From Ruminococcus sp. (GTDB lineage Bacteria > Bacillota > Clostridia > Oscillospirales > Ruminococcaceae), in assembly GCA_023667165.1 (NCBI GenBank), contig JAMPAO010000008.1, forward strand, positions 1 to 52,196: a stretch of 52,196 nucleotides of DNA. Reading direction: 5' to 3'. Of this stretch, positions 41,321-49,097 are shown one piece after another. The translations under genes were made by a program, and so were the position numbers. Positions within the stretch are counted from its first letter, which is position 1. The number at the start of each line of letters is the position of its first letter. The notes under the pieces are model-generated. The model saw only the letters and a list, made by a program, of their open reading frames with translations. It ran no database searches and was not told the origin of the DNA.

Positions 41321-42781
41321 ATGAATAATTCCGAAAGCTATGACGTCATTATCGCAGGTACGGGAGTGGGGGGACTGTACACCGCTTTGTGCCTGCCGGA
41401 CAATATCAAGGCGCTGATAATAAGCAAAAGAGAGCTGGAGCTGTGCAATTCCGCTCTTGCCCAGGGGGGCGTTGCGGCAGTGTATAAGCCTGTAGACGAC
41501 GACAATATCGCTTTGCACACAAACGACACCCTTGTGGCGGGAGGATTTAAGAACAATCCCGATTCGGTCAACATTCTTGTTACCGAGGCGGCGGGAGAGA
41601 TACAGCATATATTGGATATCGGGGTGGATTTTGACAGAGATGAGAACGGCGAGCTTAACCGCACCTTGGAGGGCGGACACAGCCGCAGGAGAATATTCCA
41701 TCACAAGGATTCCACGGGTGCGGAGGTAACGGCAAAAATTCGCGGCGCGGTACTTGCGAGAGAGAATATAACCGTGCTTGACAACGCGCTGCTGTGCAGA
41801 ATGAAGAAAACCGACGGCGGCTTTGCCTTTGATATTTTAAGAGAGGGAGTTCACCGCACATATCATTCGAGATTTGCCGTTCTTGCCACGGGAGGAATAG
41901 GCAGAGTATATGATTTTACCACAAACTCCGCCATTGCCACGGGGGACGGCATCTCTTTTGCCTATTCGCTGGGAGCGGAGATACGCAGTCTGTCGCTTAT
42001 ACAGTTCCACCCCACCGCCTATAATAACAAGGAATCAAGGGAATGCTTTCTTATTTCCGAGTCTGTCAGAGGAGAGGGGGCGTATCTGCTCAACTGTAAT
42101 AAGGAGCGGTTTATGGACAGGTACGACGAACGTCTGGAGCTTGCTCCGAGAGATGTGGTTTCACGCTCCATAATCCTCGAAAGCAGAGAAACCGGCAGCA
42201 GCGAGTTTTATCTTGATATCCGCTACAAGGGCAGGGAGTATCTCAAAAACAGATTTCCCATGATATTTGAATTCCTGCTTACTCAAGGGATAGACATGGG
42301 AAACGATCTTATCCCTATTTTCCCTTGTCAGCATTATCTTATGGGAGGGATCAACGTCGGCACAAATGCGGAAACGAACGTCCAGGGACTTTATGCTGTG
42401 GGCGAGTGTTCTCACACCGGCGTTCACGGCAACAACCGTCTTGCGTCCAATTCATTGCTGGAGGCGCTGGTTTTCGGACACAGAGCCGCAGAGGACATCG
42501 CTTCAAAGTCTGACGGGGAATATTGCCGCGATGAATTTGAATTCGCACCGGACGATCCGGACGCTGTGCATATCCCCGCAGGCATACGAACGGAGATACG
42601 TCATATCATGCAAAGCTCCTATTTCGTTATACCCGACAGGCAGAAAGCCATAGAGGGTTTTGAAAGGGTAAACGCCTTGAGAAAGGATCTGGAAAACGGC
42701 AATTATATAACCGACAGGGATTATGTGGAGGCTCATTCCCTTGCGTCGGCGGCATACCTTATCTTGAAAGAGATAATATGA
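41321..42781 (+). CDS. nadB: L-aspartate oxidase
   Basis: This 486-residue flavoprotein has the FAD-binding GTGVGGLYTALCL, SALAQGGVAAV, the active-site EGGHSRRRIFHHKDSTG, ATGGIGRVYDFTTNS, and the C-terminal CQHYLMGGINVG...VGECSHTGVHGNNRLASNSLLEALVFG. It oxidises aspartate to iminoaspartate, the first step of NAD synthesis. The usual partners nadA and nadC are not nearby. GAAAGGTGAT lies 10 bases before ATG 41321; a GTG at 41306 is inside that site. Confidence 0.94.
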   Translation: MNNSESYDVIIAGTGVGGLYTALCLPDNIKALIISKRELELCNSALAQGGVAAVYKPVDDDNIALHTNDTLVAGGFKNNPDSVNILVTEAAGEIQHILDIGVDFDRDENGELNRTLEGGHSRRRIFHHKDSTGAEVTAKIRGAVLARENITVLDNALLCRMKKTDGGFAFDILREGVHRTYHSRFAVLATGGIGRVYDFTTNSAIATGDGISFAYSLGAEIRSLSLIQFHPTAYNNKESRECFLISESVRGEGAYLLNCNKERFMDRYDERLELAPRDVVSRSIILESRETGSSEFYLDIRYKGREYLKNRFPMIFEFLLTQGIDMGNDLIPIFPCQHYLMGGINVGTNAETNVQGLYAVGECSHTGVHGNNRLASNSLLEALVFGHRAAEDIASKSDGEYCRDEFEFAPDDPDAVHIPAGIRTEIRHIMQSSYFVIPDRQKAIEGFERVNALRKDLENGNYITDRDYVEAHSLASAAYLILKEII

Positions 42782-42834
42782 TACGGACTTGACATACTGT
42801 TTCGGGACCTTGAACATAAAAGGAGGAATGACGG

Positions 42835-43470
42835 ATGGATATAGACAGACAAGATGCGGTCTTTAAGCGCTACGGCAGCATCTATGAAACTATTTTAAGC
42901 AATGTTTATCCGGCAAAGAACAGTACCGGCTTTCCTGAAAGGAATCTTTCGGTTAATTTTTCCAAAGCATATGAAGCGAGCGCCCGCATTGCTGATGAAA
43001 CAGCGTTTAGCTGGTTTGAACTCCAATTTGGGGAAAATAACAGATTTCATGCGGATGCGGTTATCATAAATAAAACCGTTGGCGATATGCTGATAGTTGA
43101 GTCCAAACGTTTCAGTGATCCCGCAAAGAAAATTAAGGAAATTGCAGAGGATATTGAACGAATTCATGATTTGATTACAGAATTAAAAAGCGAGAATGAC
43201 TGTGGAATTTTAAGGATCGATATGTCAAAGATCAACCGATGCTACGGGGTCATTTTAGCGGATGTATGGACGGAAACGCAACTGAAAAAGGATATTCTTG
43301 ACAGTTACTCGTCCGGAGTACAGGATCCGGAATCGGAAGTCAGCTTTTTAAACAAGTTCTGCGGAGATTTTATACAGGACAGGAAGTTTTCAAATCTGTC
43401 ATATAACGTGTATAACGTTAAAGAGATTCGGTCGTATAATTTGGTATCTTTTCTCTGGCAAGTGCTTTAG
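42835..43470 (+). CDS. Unknown protein, possible PD-(D/E)XK nuclease fold
   Basis: This 211-residue protein is AT-rich relative to nadB. The centre reads WFELQFGENNRFHADAVIIN followed by GDMLIVESKRFSD, which places an Asp and an E-x-K on consecutive strands, the signature pattern of restriction-type PD-(D/E)XK nucleases. The following helices are Lys/Glu-rich. Near the C-terminus it has GVILADVWTETQLKKDIL. AAAGGAGG precedes the ATG. It stands alone, with no methylase or other defence gene beside it. The fold is a guess from motifs only. Confidence 0.5.
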   Translation: MDIDRQDAVFKRYGSIYETILSNVYPAKNSTGFPERNLSVNFSKAYEASARIADETAFSWFELQFGENNRFHADAVIINKTVGDMLIVESKRFSDPAKKIKEIAEDIERIHDLITELKSENDCGILRIDMSKINRCYGVILADVWTETQLKKDILDSYSSGVQDPESEVSFLNKFCGDFIQDRKFSNLSYNVYNVKEIRSYNLVSFLWQVL

Positions 43471-43690
43471 TTTCTGTGAGCAGCGGTATGAACAAGGCGC
43501 AATTAATTGCAGAGGCTTGATTAATGAACCAAGCGCACAGAGGCGGCAAGGCGTCGGTTTTACCGATCGATATGGTATAAAATATTTGGAAGAAATGAAT
43601 AATTTTGTCATTTTGTAATATAATATAATGTCAATATGCACAAAAGGGGAATATGGCAATTATTGCATATGCGAAAATTATAAAAAACTC

Positions 43691-43719
43691 TTGTAATTTC
43701 CATTGCAATGGTTTATAAT
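43691..43719 (+). promoter_or_regulatory. Promoter of ireB with palindrome in the spacer
   Basis: TTGTAA (43691-43696) and TATAAT (43714-43719) are 17 bases apart, and the spacer contains the perfect 12-bp palindrome CCATTGCAATGG (43700-43711). This is a likely repressor site. The 220 bases before it, up to the preceding gene, hold no gene I can support. Confidence 0.7.
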
Positions 43720-43769
43720 ATTATTGTAGGGTAATCTGCTTTTGATAATCAAGAAAGGGGAGCGAACCT

Positions 43770-44018
43770 GTGAATAACGAGCAGACAATGACATTTTCCG
43801 TATACGAGGACAGGGAAGCGGAGCTGAAAAAAAATCTCACGCTTATTTACGACGCTCTTCGTGAAAAGGGTTATAACCCAATTAATCAGATAGTAGGCTA
43901 TATCCTTTCCGAGGATCCTACCTATATAACTACATACAACAATGCCAGAAGCCTTGTCAGACATATCGACAGGGACGAGCTCCTGCAGGCTCTTGTAAAG
44001 TCCTATTTGGGAGCTTGA
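43770..44018 (+). CDS. ireB: IreB regulatory phosphoprotein (UPF0297)
   Basis: This 82-residue protein matches UPF0297/IreB: TMTFSVYEDREAELKKNLTLIYDALREKGYNPINQIVGYILSEDPTYIT, then ARSLVRHIDRDELL. In Enterococcus, IreB is phosphorylated by the PASTA kinase IreK on threonines near the N-terminus and controls cephalosporin resistance. In Firmicutes it is usually followed by ruvX and a UPF0473 gene, but here that pair is missing. The GTG start has AAAGGGGAG upstream. Confidence 0.93.
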   Translation: MNNEQTMTFSVYEDREAELKKNLTLIYDALREKGYNPINQIVGYILSEDPTYITTYNNARSLVRHIDRDELLQALVKSYLGA

Positions 44019-44040
44019 GCGCAGGGAATTTTGCGATATT

Positions 44041-44069
44041 TTGACATCAATTTGTAACCGGTTTGTAAT
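44041..44069 (+). promoter_or_regulatory. Candidate promoter of pdaA
   Basis: TTGACA (44041-44046) and TGTAAT (44064-44069) are 17 bases apart. A second TATAAT lies at about 44091. A sporulation sigma site is not evident by eye. Confidence 0.5.
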
Positions 44070-44216
44070 GGTATTTTCCGCAGAACATGGTATAATAAAG
44101 ATATAAAGGAAAAATCAGCGGGGGTTAATTCTCCGGCGGAAGGGTATTCTATTGTTACCGGTGAAGAGATTCACGTTTACTATAGATACTTTCGTTAAAA
44201 GGAGATATTTGAACCG

Positions 44217-44981
44217 ATGAGATTTAATATCCCGGCTTTTTTCCTTGCTTCGGCTATCGCTGTTTCTTCGTCTGCAAGCGGCGCTGTATTTGCGCAGGAG
44301 CTTGACAACACTCTTTGCGGCTACGGTCAAGGTCGCGAAACGGATGAATTTAACCGTCCCGTAGGCGCGCTGATGTTCAACGAGCAGTTCGGCGGCTACG
44401 GCGCATATGCGTTGAGCGAGGGCGATAATATATGCCTGACTTTCGATCAAGGCTACGAAAACGGCTATACCGCACCGATACTTGACACATTAAAGGAGAA
44501 AAATGTCAAGGCTGTGTTCTTTCTTACAGGCGATTATGCCAAAAGAAACGAAGAGCTTGTGCGGAGAATGATCGACGAGGGTCATATTATCGGCAATCAC
44601 GGCATGGATCACGCTTCTCTGCCTAAACTCGGCGGCGAGGACGCGGAAAATGAAATAATGTCGCTTCACAGCTATGTAAAGGACAATTACGGATACGATA
44701 TGAAGTATTTCCGCCCTCCTTGCGGAGAATACTCCGAGCTTGCGCTGTCGAGAGTGCAGAACTGCGGATATAAGACAATGGTCTGGAGTTTTGCATACTG
44801 CGACTGGGATGTAAACGATCAGCCCGATCCCGAAGAGGCGTTGGAGAGAGTTACATCTGCGGCTCACAAGGGAGCGGTATATCTGCTTCACAGCGTTTCG
44901 GCGACAAACTGCGAAATACTTCCGGAGGCTATAGATAAGATCAGAGCCGACGGATTTGAATTCGGTTTGCCCGAGCTTTAA
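44217..44981 (+). CDS. pdaA: PdaA-type polysaccharide (delta-lactam) deacetylase
   Basis: This 254-residue exported protein has a signal peptide ending around residue 26 and a NodB-type deacetylase domain: LTFDQGYENGYTAPILDTL (first metal motif; Gln in place of the common Asn/Asp seen in PdaA), GNHGMDHASL (His-x3-His motif), RPPCGEYSELAL and WSFAYCDWDVNDQPDPEEAL. In Bacillus PdaA removes acetyl from muramic acid so that muramic delta-lactam can form in spore cortex, which germination enzymes need. AAGGAGAT lies before the ATG. This supports sporulation. Confidence 0.88.
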   Translation: MRFNIPAFFLASAIAVSSSASGAVFAQELDNTLCGYGQGRETDEFNRPVGALMFNEQFGGYGAYALSEGDNICLTFDQGYENGYTAPILDTLKEKNVKAVFFLTGDYAKRNEELVRRMIDEGHIIGNHGMDHASLPKLGGEDAENEIMSLHSYVKDNYGYDMKYFRPPCGEYSELALSRVQNCGYKTMVWSFAYCDWDVNDQPDPEEALERVTSAAHKGAVYLLHSVSATNCEILPEAIDKIRADGFEFGLPEL

Positions 44982-45095
44982 AAAACGACGTCAGGTTCCG
45001 TACCGTCGGAATTTTGATATATCCTGTTTTGCTGATGCAGACAGCAGAACATCTCGTTATCTTCCTTGTTTTATATCGCTTTCTTATATGAAAGC

Positions 45096-45127
45096 TCGCC
45101 CCGACGCTAATCGGGGCGAATTTTTTT
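45096..45127 (+). terminator. Intrinsic terminator after pdaA
   Basis: A 9-bp GC-rich stem (45096-45104 / 45111-45119) with a 6-base loop is followed by TTTTTTT. It lies between the convergent pdaA and eno genes and may serve both. Confidence 0.85.
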
Positions 45128-45146
45128 GCTTTGCGGGACTTAGCGG

Positions 45147-46397
45147 CTATTGTACCGCTTCCTCTATCCTTAAAAGCTGATTGTATTTTGCGGTGCGTTC
45201 TCCTCTGGAGGGCGCGCCTGTTTTTATAAGTCCCGTATTGAGAGCTACGGAAAGATCTGCGATGAACGCGTCCTCCGTTTCTCCGCTGCGGTGGGAGATA
45301 ATGGCGGAGAATCCGCTGCCGTGAGCAAGTCTGACAGTTTCGAGGGTTTCGGTAAGAGTGCCTATCTGATTGAGCTTGACGAGAACGGCGTTTCCGCAGC
45401 GCTGCTTTATTCCCTTTGAAAGACGTTTGGTGTTGGTTACAAACAGATCATCTCCTACAAGAAGTATCCTGTTTCCCAGCTTGGCGGTTATCTCCTCCCA
45501 GCCTTTCCAATCCTCCTCGTCGAGAGGGTCTTCTATGGAAAATATAGGGTATTTGTCGCATATCCTTGTCCATCTGTCTATAAGCTGTTCGGTGGTTTGG
45601 CGCTGCTGCTGCTTCGGGAGAAGATAATCTCCCTTTTCGCCTTTCCATTCGCTGGCGGCGGCGTCTATGGAGATGAGAAAGTCGTTTCCCGCAGAATAGC
45701 CTGCGCCCTCGATCGCTTCAACAATGAGATCCAGCGCCTGTTCTTCCGATGAAAGCTGCGGAGCAAAGCCTCCCTCATCTCCTACGGATGTATTCAGTCC
45801 CTTGCCTTTAAGAATGGCGGCAAGCGTATGAAAGACCTCCGAACACATACGCAGTCCCTCTGAAAAGCTGACTGCACCCTTGGGAAAGATCATAAATTCC
45901 TGAATGTCAAGGTTATTTCCCGCGTGAGCGCCTCCGTTGAGAATATTCATCATGGGAACAGGCATTTTGGCGGCGTTTGCTCCTCCCAGAAAACGAAACA
46001 GCGGTATCTCCAGGCTCTTTGCGGCGGCGTCCGCGCAGGCAAGGCTTACTGCCAGAAGCGCGTTTGCGCCGAGATTTGATTTTTCCTCCGTTCCGTCAAG
46101 CTCCCGCAGCCGTCTGTCGATAAGACGAGTATCGGCCGCGTTCATGCCCTTTATTCCGTCACGGATAATTGTATTGACGTTTGCTGCCGCTTTTTGAACG
46201 CCTTTTCCCATGTAACGCCTGCCGCCGTCCCTAAGCTCAAGAGCCTCGAATTTTCCCGTGCTGGCGCCGCTGGGAGCTTTTCCTCTGCCGACGGAGCCGT
46301 CACGGAGAATAACCTCTGCCTCGACTGTTGGATTTCCCCTTGAGTCAAGGATTTCACGTCCTCTTACGTCCTCGATGTTTTTTTTGAACAGATCCAT
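45147..46397 (-). CDS. eno: Enolase
   Basis: This 416-residue enzyme has enolase motifs: ARGREILDSRGNPTVEAEV-like N-terminus (VRGREILDSRGNPTVEAE), APSGASTGKFEALELRDG, MMNILNGGAHAGNNLDIQEFMI, SIDAAASEW, SIEDPLDEEDW, LVGDDLFVTN, LVKLNQIGTLTETLE and SHRSGETED. These contain the metal-binding Asp/Glu residues and the catalytic Lys. It converts 2-phosphoglycerate to phosphoenolpyruvate. The start is ATG 46397, 9 bases from AAAGGA. It is slightly short for enolase (about 430). Confidence 0.95.
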   Translation of the reverse strand: MDLFKKNIEDVRGREILDSRGNPTVEAEVILRDGSVGRGKAPSGASTGKFEALELRDGGRRYMGKGVQKAAANVNTIIRDGIKGMNAADTRLIDRRLRELDGTEEKSNLGANALLAVSLACADAAAKSLEIPLFRFLGGANAAKMPVPMMNILNGGAHAGNNLDIQEFMIFPKGAVSFSEGLRMCSEVFHTLAAILKGKGLNTSVGDEGGFAPQLSSEEQALDLIVEAIEGAGYSAGNDFLISIDAAASEWKGEKGDYLLPKQQQRQTTEQLIDRWTRICDKYPIFSIEDPLDEEDWKGWEEITAKLGNRILLVGDDLFVTNTKRLSKGIKQRCGNAVLVKLNQIGTLTETLETVRLAHGSGFSAIISHRSGETEDAFIADLSVALNTGLIKTGAPSRGERTAKYNQLLRIEEAVQ

Positions 46398-46519
46398 TTT
46401 ACACATTCCTTTCCCTCAGAATCCGTTTTCCTCGCGTATGCGCCGGTTTTGCCGCAGCGTATCCCGCCGGAGATCGTATTGGAACGGGTTCTGATGTCAG
46501 ACTTGTTCGATAATCGGTC

Positions 46520-46573
46520 TTAAGTCAACACCGCGCAAAGAACGGCTGACGCCTCTGCTCGGTATTGACTTAA
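46520..46573. promoter_or_regulatory. 13-bp inverted repeat upstream of eno
   Basis: TTAAGTCAACACC (46520-46532) and its near complement (46561-46573, 12 of 13) flank 28 bases. A TATAAT-like -10 on the minus strand (46583-46578) would place the repeat in the eno leader. The 457-base divergent gap between eno and the mutase-like gene holds no other feature I can support, apart from a GC-rich hairpin near 46,757-46,790. Confidence 0.4.
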
Positions 46574-46854
46574 ATTTATTATAACCCTTTTGAGCTTTTT
46601 ATGCAGACATTCCGTAAAAAATTTCCCCGCAAAGCATTTTTTTACATTGACCGGTTTACTTTGCCGTAAATTTGTCAACAATAGACCTGTTCGGAGATAC
46701 GTAAACAGTCCGAACAGGCAATCGCGGCAAAGCGGCGGACTATCTCAAAAAACGAAAAGCGGCAGCGAATATCACGTCGGGCCGCCGCTTGAAATTTCCT
46801 GCGTCTGATTTTATGCTTTTGTTCCGATATTACGGTTTTTAAGGAGGGGTCTTT

Positions 46855-48060
46855 ATGGGTAACGGGTCAAAGGGCAGGTCTGTTTTTCATTTTGAAGACG
46901 AAAGCAAGCTGACAGCCTTATCCTCGGAGAATGTGACTGCGGCGGACGCGGCGGACGCGGGAGCTGCCTGCGCCGGCGCGGCGGGCGGAGAAGGCTCTAA
47001 GCTCCTTGTTTCGCACGGCGGCGGCGGTTCGCAGTCGCTTGCATACGCCTTTGCCGCAGGAGCTGCGTCTGCGGGAGCGCATTGCTTTTTTGCGGGCAAT
47101 TGCTCCGCTGCCGGCGCGGCATATTCGGGAAAGACTCTCGGCTGCGATATGACCTGTCACATTCATACGGAGATAACGGCGTCGTTCGGCTTATACTCCC
47201 GCGACGGACTGACCCTTTTCAGAGCGGAGGAGGAGGCTGTGGAACGGCAGCTTTTATGGGAAAACCGGCTGCCGTACAGCCATTACGGCAAGATAATGAG
47301 CTTCGACGGCGCAGACGGGATCTATGCCGCAAAGCTGTCATCACTGCTGGACAGAAGGGTAAAGGGGTTCTATGCCGACGTTTACAGTTCTTCCTCGGCA
47401 GTTCTTTCCCTTTGCGAAAATGTTCTTGAAAGCATAAACGACCGTTCGGGAGAAAGGATCGCATTCAGAATAAGCGGGGACGGAAGGAGGATATCGGCAT
47501 ACAGCGAGGCGTCGGGATATATTTTCAAGGATAAACTGACCCTTATCTGCTGCAAATATCTTTTTGAAAACGGTTCGGACGCGGCGGTATGCGGAAAGCC
47601 GCCGGCAGTTTTGGAGCGAATGGCAAAAAAATACGGCAGGAGAATAGTAAGCTGCCGCAGCGCGGTGTGCGTAAATTCGGGCAGTCCCTCAAGGCAGTGC
47701 AGACAGGCAAGGCGGCTTGCATCCGAGCAGATGTTCACGTCCGACGCAGCCGCGCTCATGCTTATGACAATGAATATAATGGATAAGCGCGGGATCACGC
47801 TTAAGGAAGCGGCGGAGGAGCTTCCCGAATATGCGGACGTAAGCCGTTATATCCCCGTGAATACTCCGTCGGAGCTGCTCAAAAGGCTGTGTTCCGTACC
47901 GTCGGAGGGTACGGTTTCCGATACGGAAAACGGAAGAGTGACCATCAGACCCGTGCGGACGGGCAAGGGAGTAATGCTTGATGTGGAAAGCTATTCTCTT
48001 GAATCGGCGGCGGAGCTGTGCGATTTTTATACCGATATCATAAGAAAAAATTCCCGATAA
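46855..48060 (+). CDS. Phosphohexomutase-like protein, probably inactive
   Basis: This 401-residue protein keeps the domain order of GlmM/phosphomannomutase but not the active site. Residues about 50-105 resemble domain I, but the phosphoserine loop TASHNP is replaced by TCHIH. Residues about 204-240 resemble the metal loop, but DGDGDR reads SGDGRR. Residues about 300-400 resemble domains III-IV (LMLMTMNIMDKRGITLKEAAEELPEY, then RPVRTGKGVMLDVESYSLESAAELCDFY). An alanine/glycine-rich N-terminus is unusual. AAGGAGG precedes the ATG. It is probably a pseudoenzyme that still binds sugar phosphates or a partner. Confidence 0.6.
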   Translation: MGNGSKGRSVFHFEDESKLTALSSENVTAADAADAGAACAGAAGGEGSKLLVSHGGGGSQSLAYAFAAGAASAGAHCFFAGNCSAAGAAYSGKTLGCDMTCHIHTEITASFGLYSRDGLTLFRAEEEAVERQLLWENRLPYSHYGKIMSFDGADGIYAAKLSSLLDRRVKGFYADVYSSSSAVLSLCENVLESINDRSGERIAFRISGDGRRISAYSEASGYIFKDKLTLICCKYLFENGSDAAVCGKPPAVLERMAKKYGRRIVSCRSAVCVNSGSPSRQCRQARRLASEQMFTSDAAALMLMTMNIMDKRGITLKEAAEELPEYADVSRYIPVNTPSELLKRLCSVPSEGTVSDTENGRVTIRPVRTGKGVMLDVESYSLESAAELCDFYTDIIRKNSR

Positions 48061-48082
48061 AGAAAATCACCCAAAATAATGC

Positions 48083-48111
48083 TTGACATCGGAAGAATTT
48101 TGAGGTATAAT
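48083..48111 (+). promoter_or_regulatory. Orphan consensus promoter
   Basis: TTGACA (48083-48088) and TATAAT (48106-48111) are 17 bases apart. No convincing gene follows for about 1 kb; a 150-codon frame over 48,079-48,531 has no protein-like features and contains the palindrome, so an untranslated RNA or a very long rnj leader is possible. Confidence 0.8.
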
Positions 48112-48270
48112 AAAAACAATTATTGTGTTCGGAATATATTTACAGTTATCTGTGCAGCGGCGGCGGGCGGGCGCGTTATCGATATCCTGCGGAATAATGC
48201 GGATATTTGCGGCAGTTCTCCCGATTTTGGGGCGGAAAGGTCATCCGTCCGAAAACGGCGCTGTATCAGC

Positions 48271-48434
48271 AGAGCCTCCTCGGGAACCGGAGAAATGCTG
48301 AATGACGCGGAATTTTTTGTATCGGGCAAAGCGCATTTTCCGCAGAAATACTTGCTGTATTGCAAGGAAAATGGGCAAAGCATGACGCAAAAAAGACAAG
48401 TCGGGCAGCGTTTCGGAAATTTCCGAGGAGGTCT
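48271..48434. repeat. Large imperfect palindrome, copy 3
   Basis: Outer arms AGAGCCTCCTCGGGAA (48271-48286) and TTTCCGAGGAGGTCT (48420-48434) pair with one bulge; inside, CATTTTCC/GGAAAATG (48331-48338 / 48366-48373) and CTTGC/GCAAG form a second stem. The outer arms share the CCTCCTCGG core and the following TCT with copy 1 at 29,812-29,908. Confidence 0.7.
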
Positions 48435-49097
48435 GATGAAGAGCTTCGGGATCGGCGGGCAGACGGGAATTTGTTCGGGTGATCTTTTACTGTCCGAGGT
48501 CTTGGCTGCGGCAGGAGGGGAGCGGAATTAACCCTCGCGCTGCGGCGGTTTTACGGTAAACGGCATTGAAATTGTGTATTCGGCTTCAAATTCAAAGATA
48601 TACACGCTGTTTTGGCGGGATACGTGAGCGCCGATGTTCGGCTTATTCGCGGTTTTTGTCCTTGATTTAAGGTGAATTCGGCGCATAAAGATCCCGAAAG
48701 CTTTACGATCGGAGCAGTTTCGGGCGCGCCGCAAAGAAATGTATGCGGACATTGGTAAGGACAGACTGTAAGCTCATAGGGTCTGTACGTGAAATGCAGA
48801 GATCTTTCCGGCGGCTCGGTTTTATTTGATGGGTTAAAGTGAATATGCGGCGATACCGCTTTGAAAATGTACGCAAAAGCCTTCGCCGTGATTCGCATTT
48901 GCGGGATTTAGGCTCGGACTTTGCATATTTTGCGCGCATTGACGCAGGAAATGTTATTGCCCGGCGAAATGCCGATAGTTTTAAGATGTTAAATATTATC
49001 CGCAGCACAATAATAAAAAAGGGAAAAGCGTTTTCCCAAGGTAATATGTGATTTCCGCAAACGCGGAAACGTAATTAATGAAATGAGGTATTGAAAA
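48435..49097. other. Gene-poor region before the RNase J gene
   Basis: About 660 bases with short frames on both strands that look random. I see no protein family, tRNA or clear terminator, and no convincing promoter for the RNase J gene in it. It may be a decayed gene or a long leader. The only supported upstream promoter is the orphan one at 48,083. Confidence 0.4.

Noticed and set aside
46757..46790. Hairpin AAGCGGC/GCCGCTT with T-rich sequence on the minus side, looking like a terminator
   Set aside because: No gene on the minus strand would end there, and the stem has a 20-base loop, so termination is doubtful.
48272..48320. Segment GGGAACCGGAGAAATGCTG resembling part of a cobalamin riboswitch
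   Set aside because: The CCCGCAACTG core and the other helices are missing, and the match lies inside the palindrome arm.
48371..48410. GGGCAAAGC...GACGCAAA resembling a cyclic-di-GMP-I riboswitch
   Set aside because: The GAAA tetraloop and receptor and the conserved pairing around them are absent.
48079..48531. 150-codon open frame on the plus strand after the orphan promoter
   Set aside because: It has no ribosome site, starts inside the promoter, spans the palindrome and gives an arginine/serine-rich, protein-unlike sequence.
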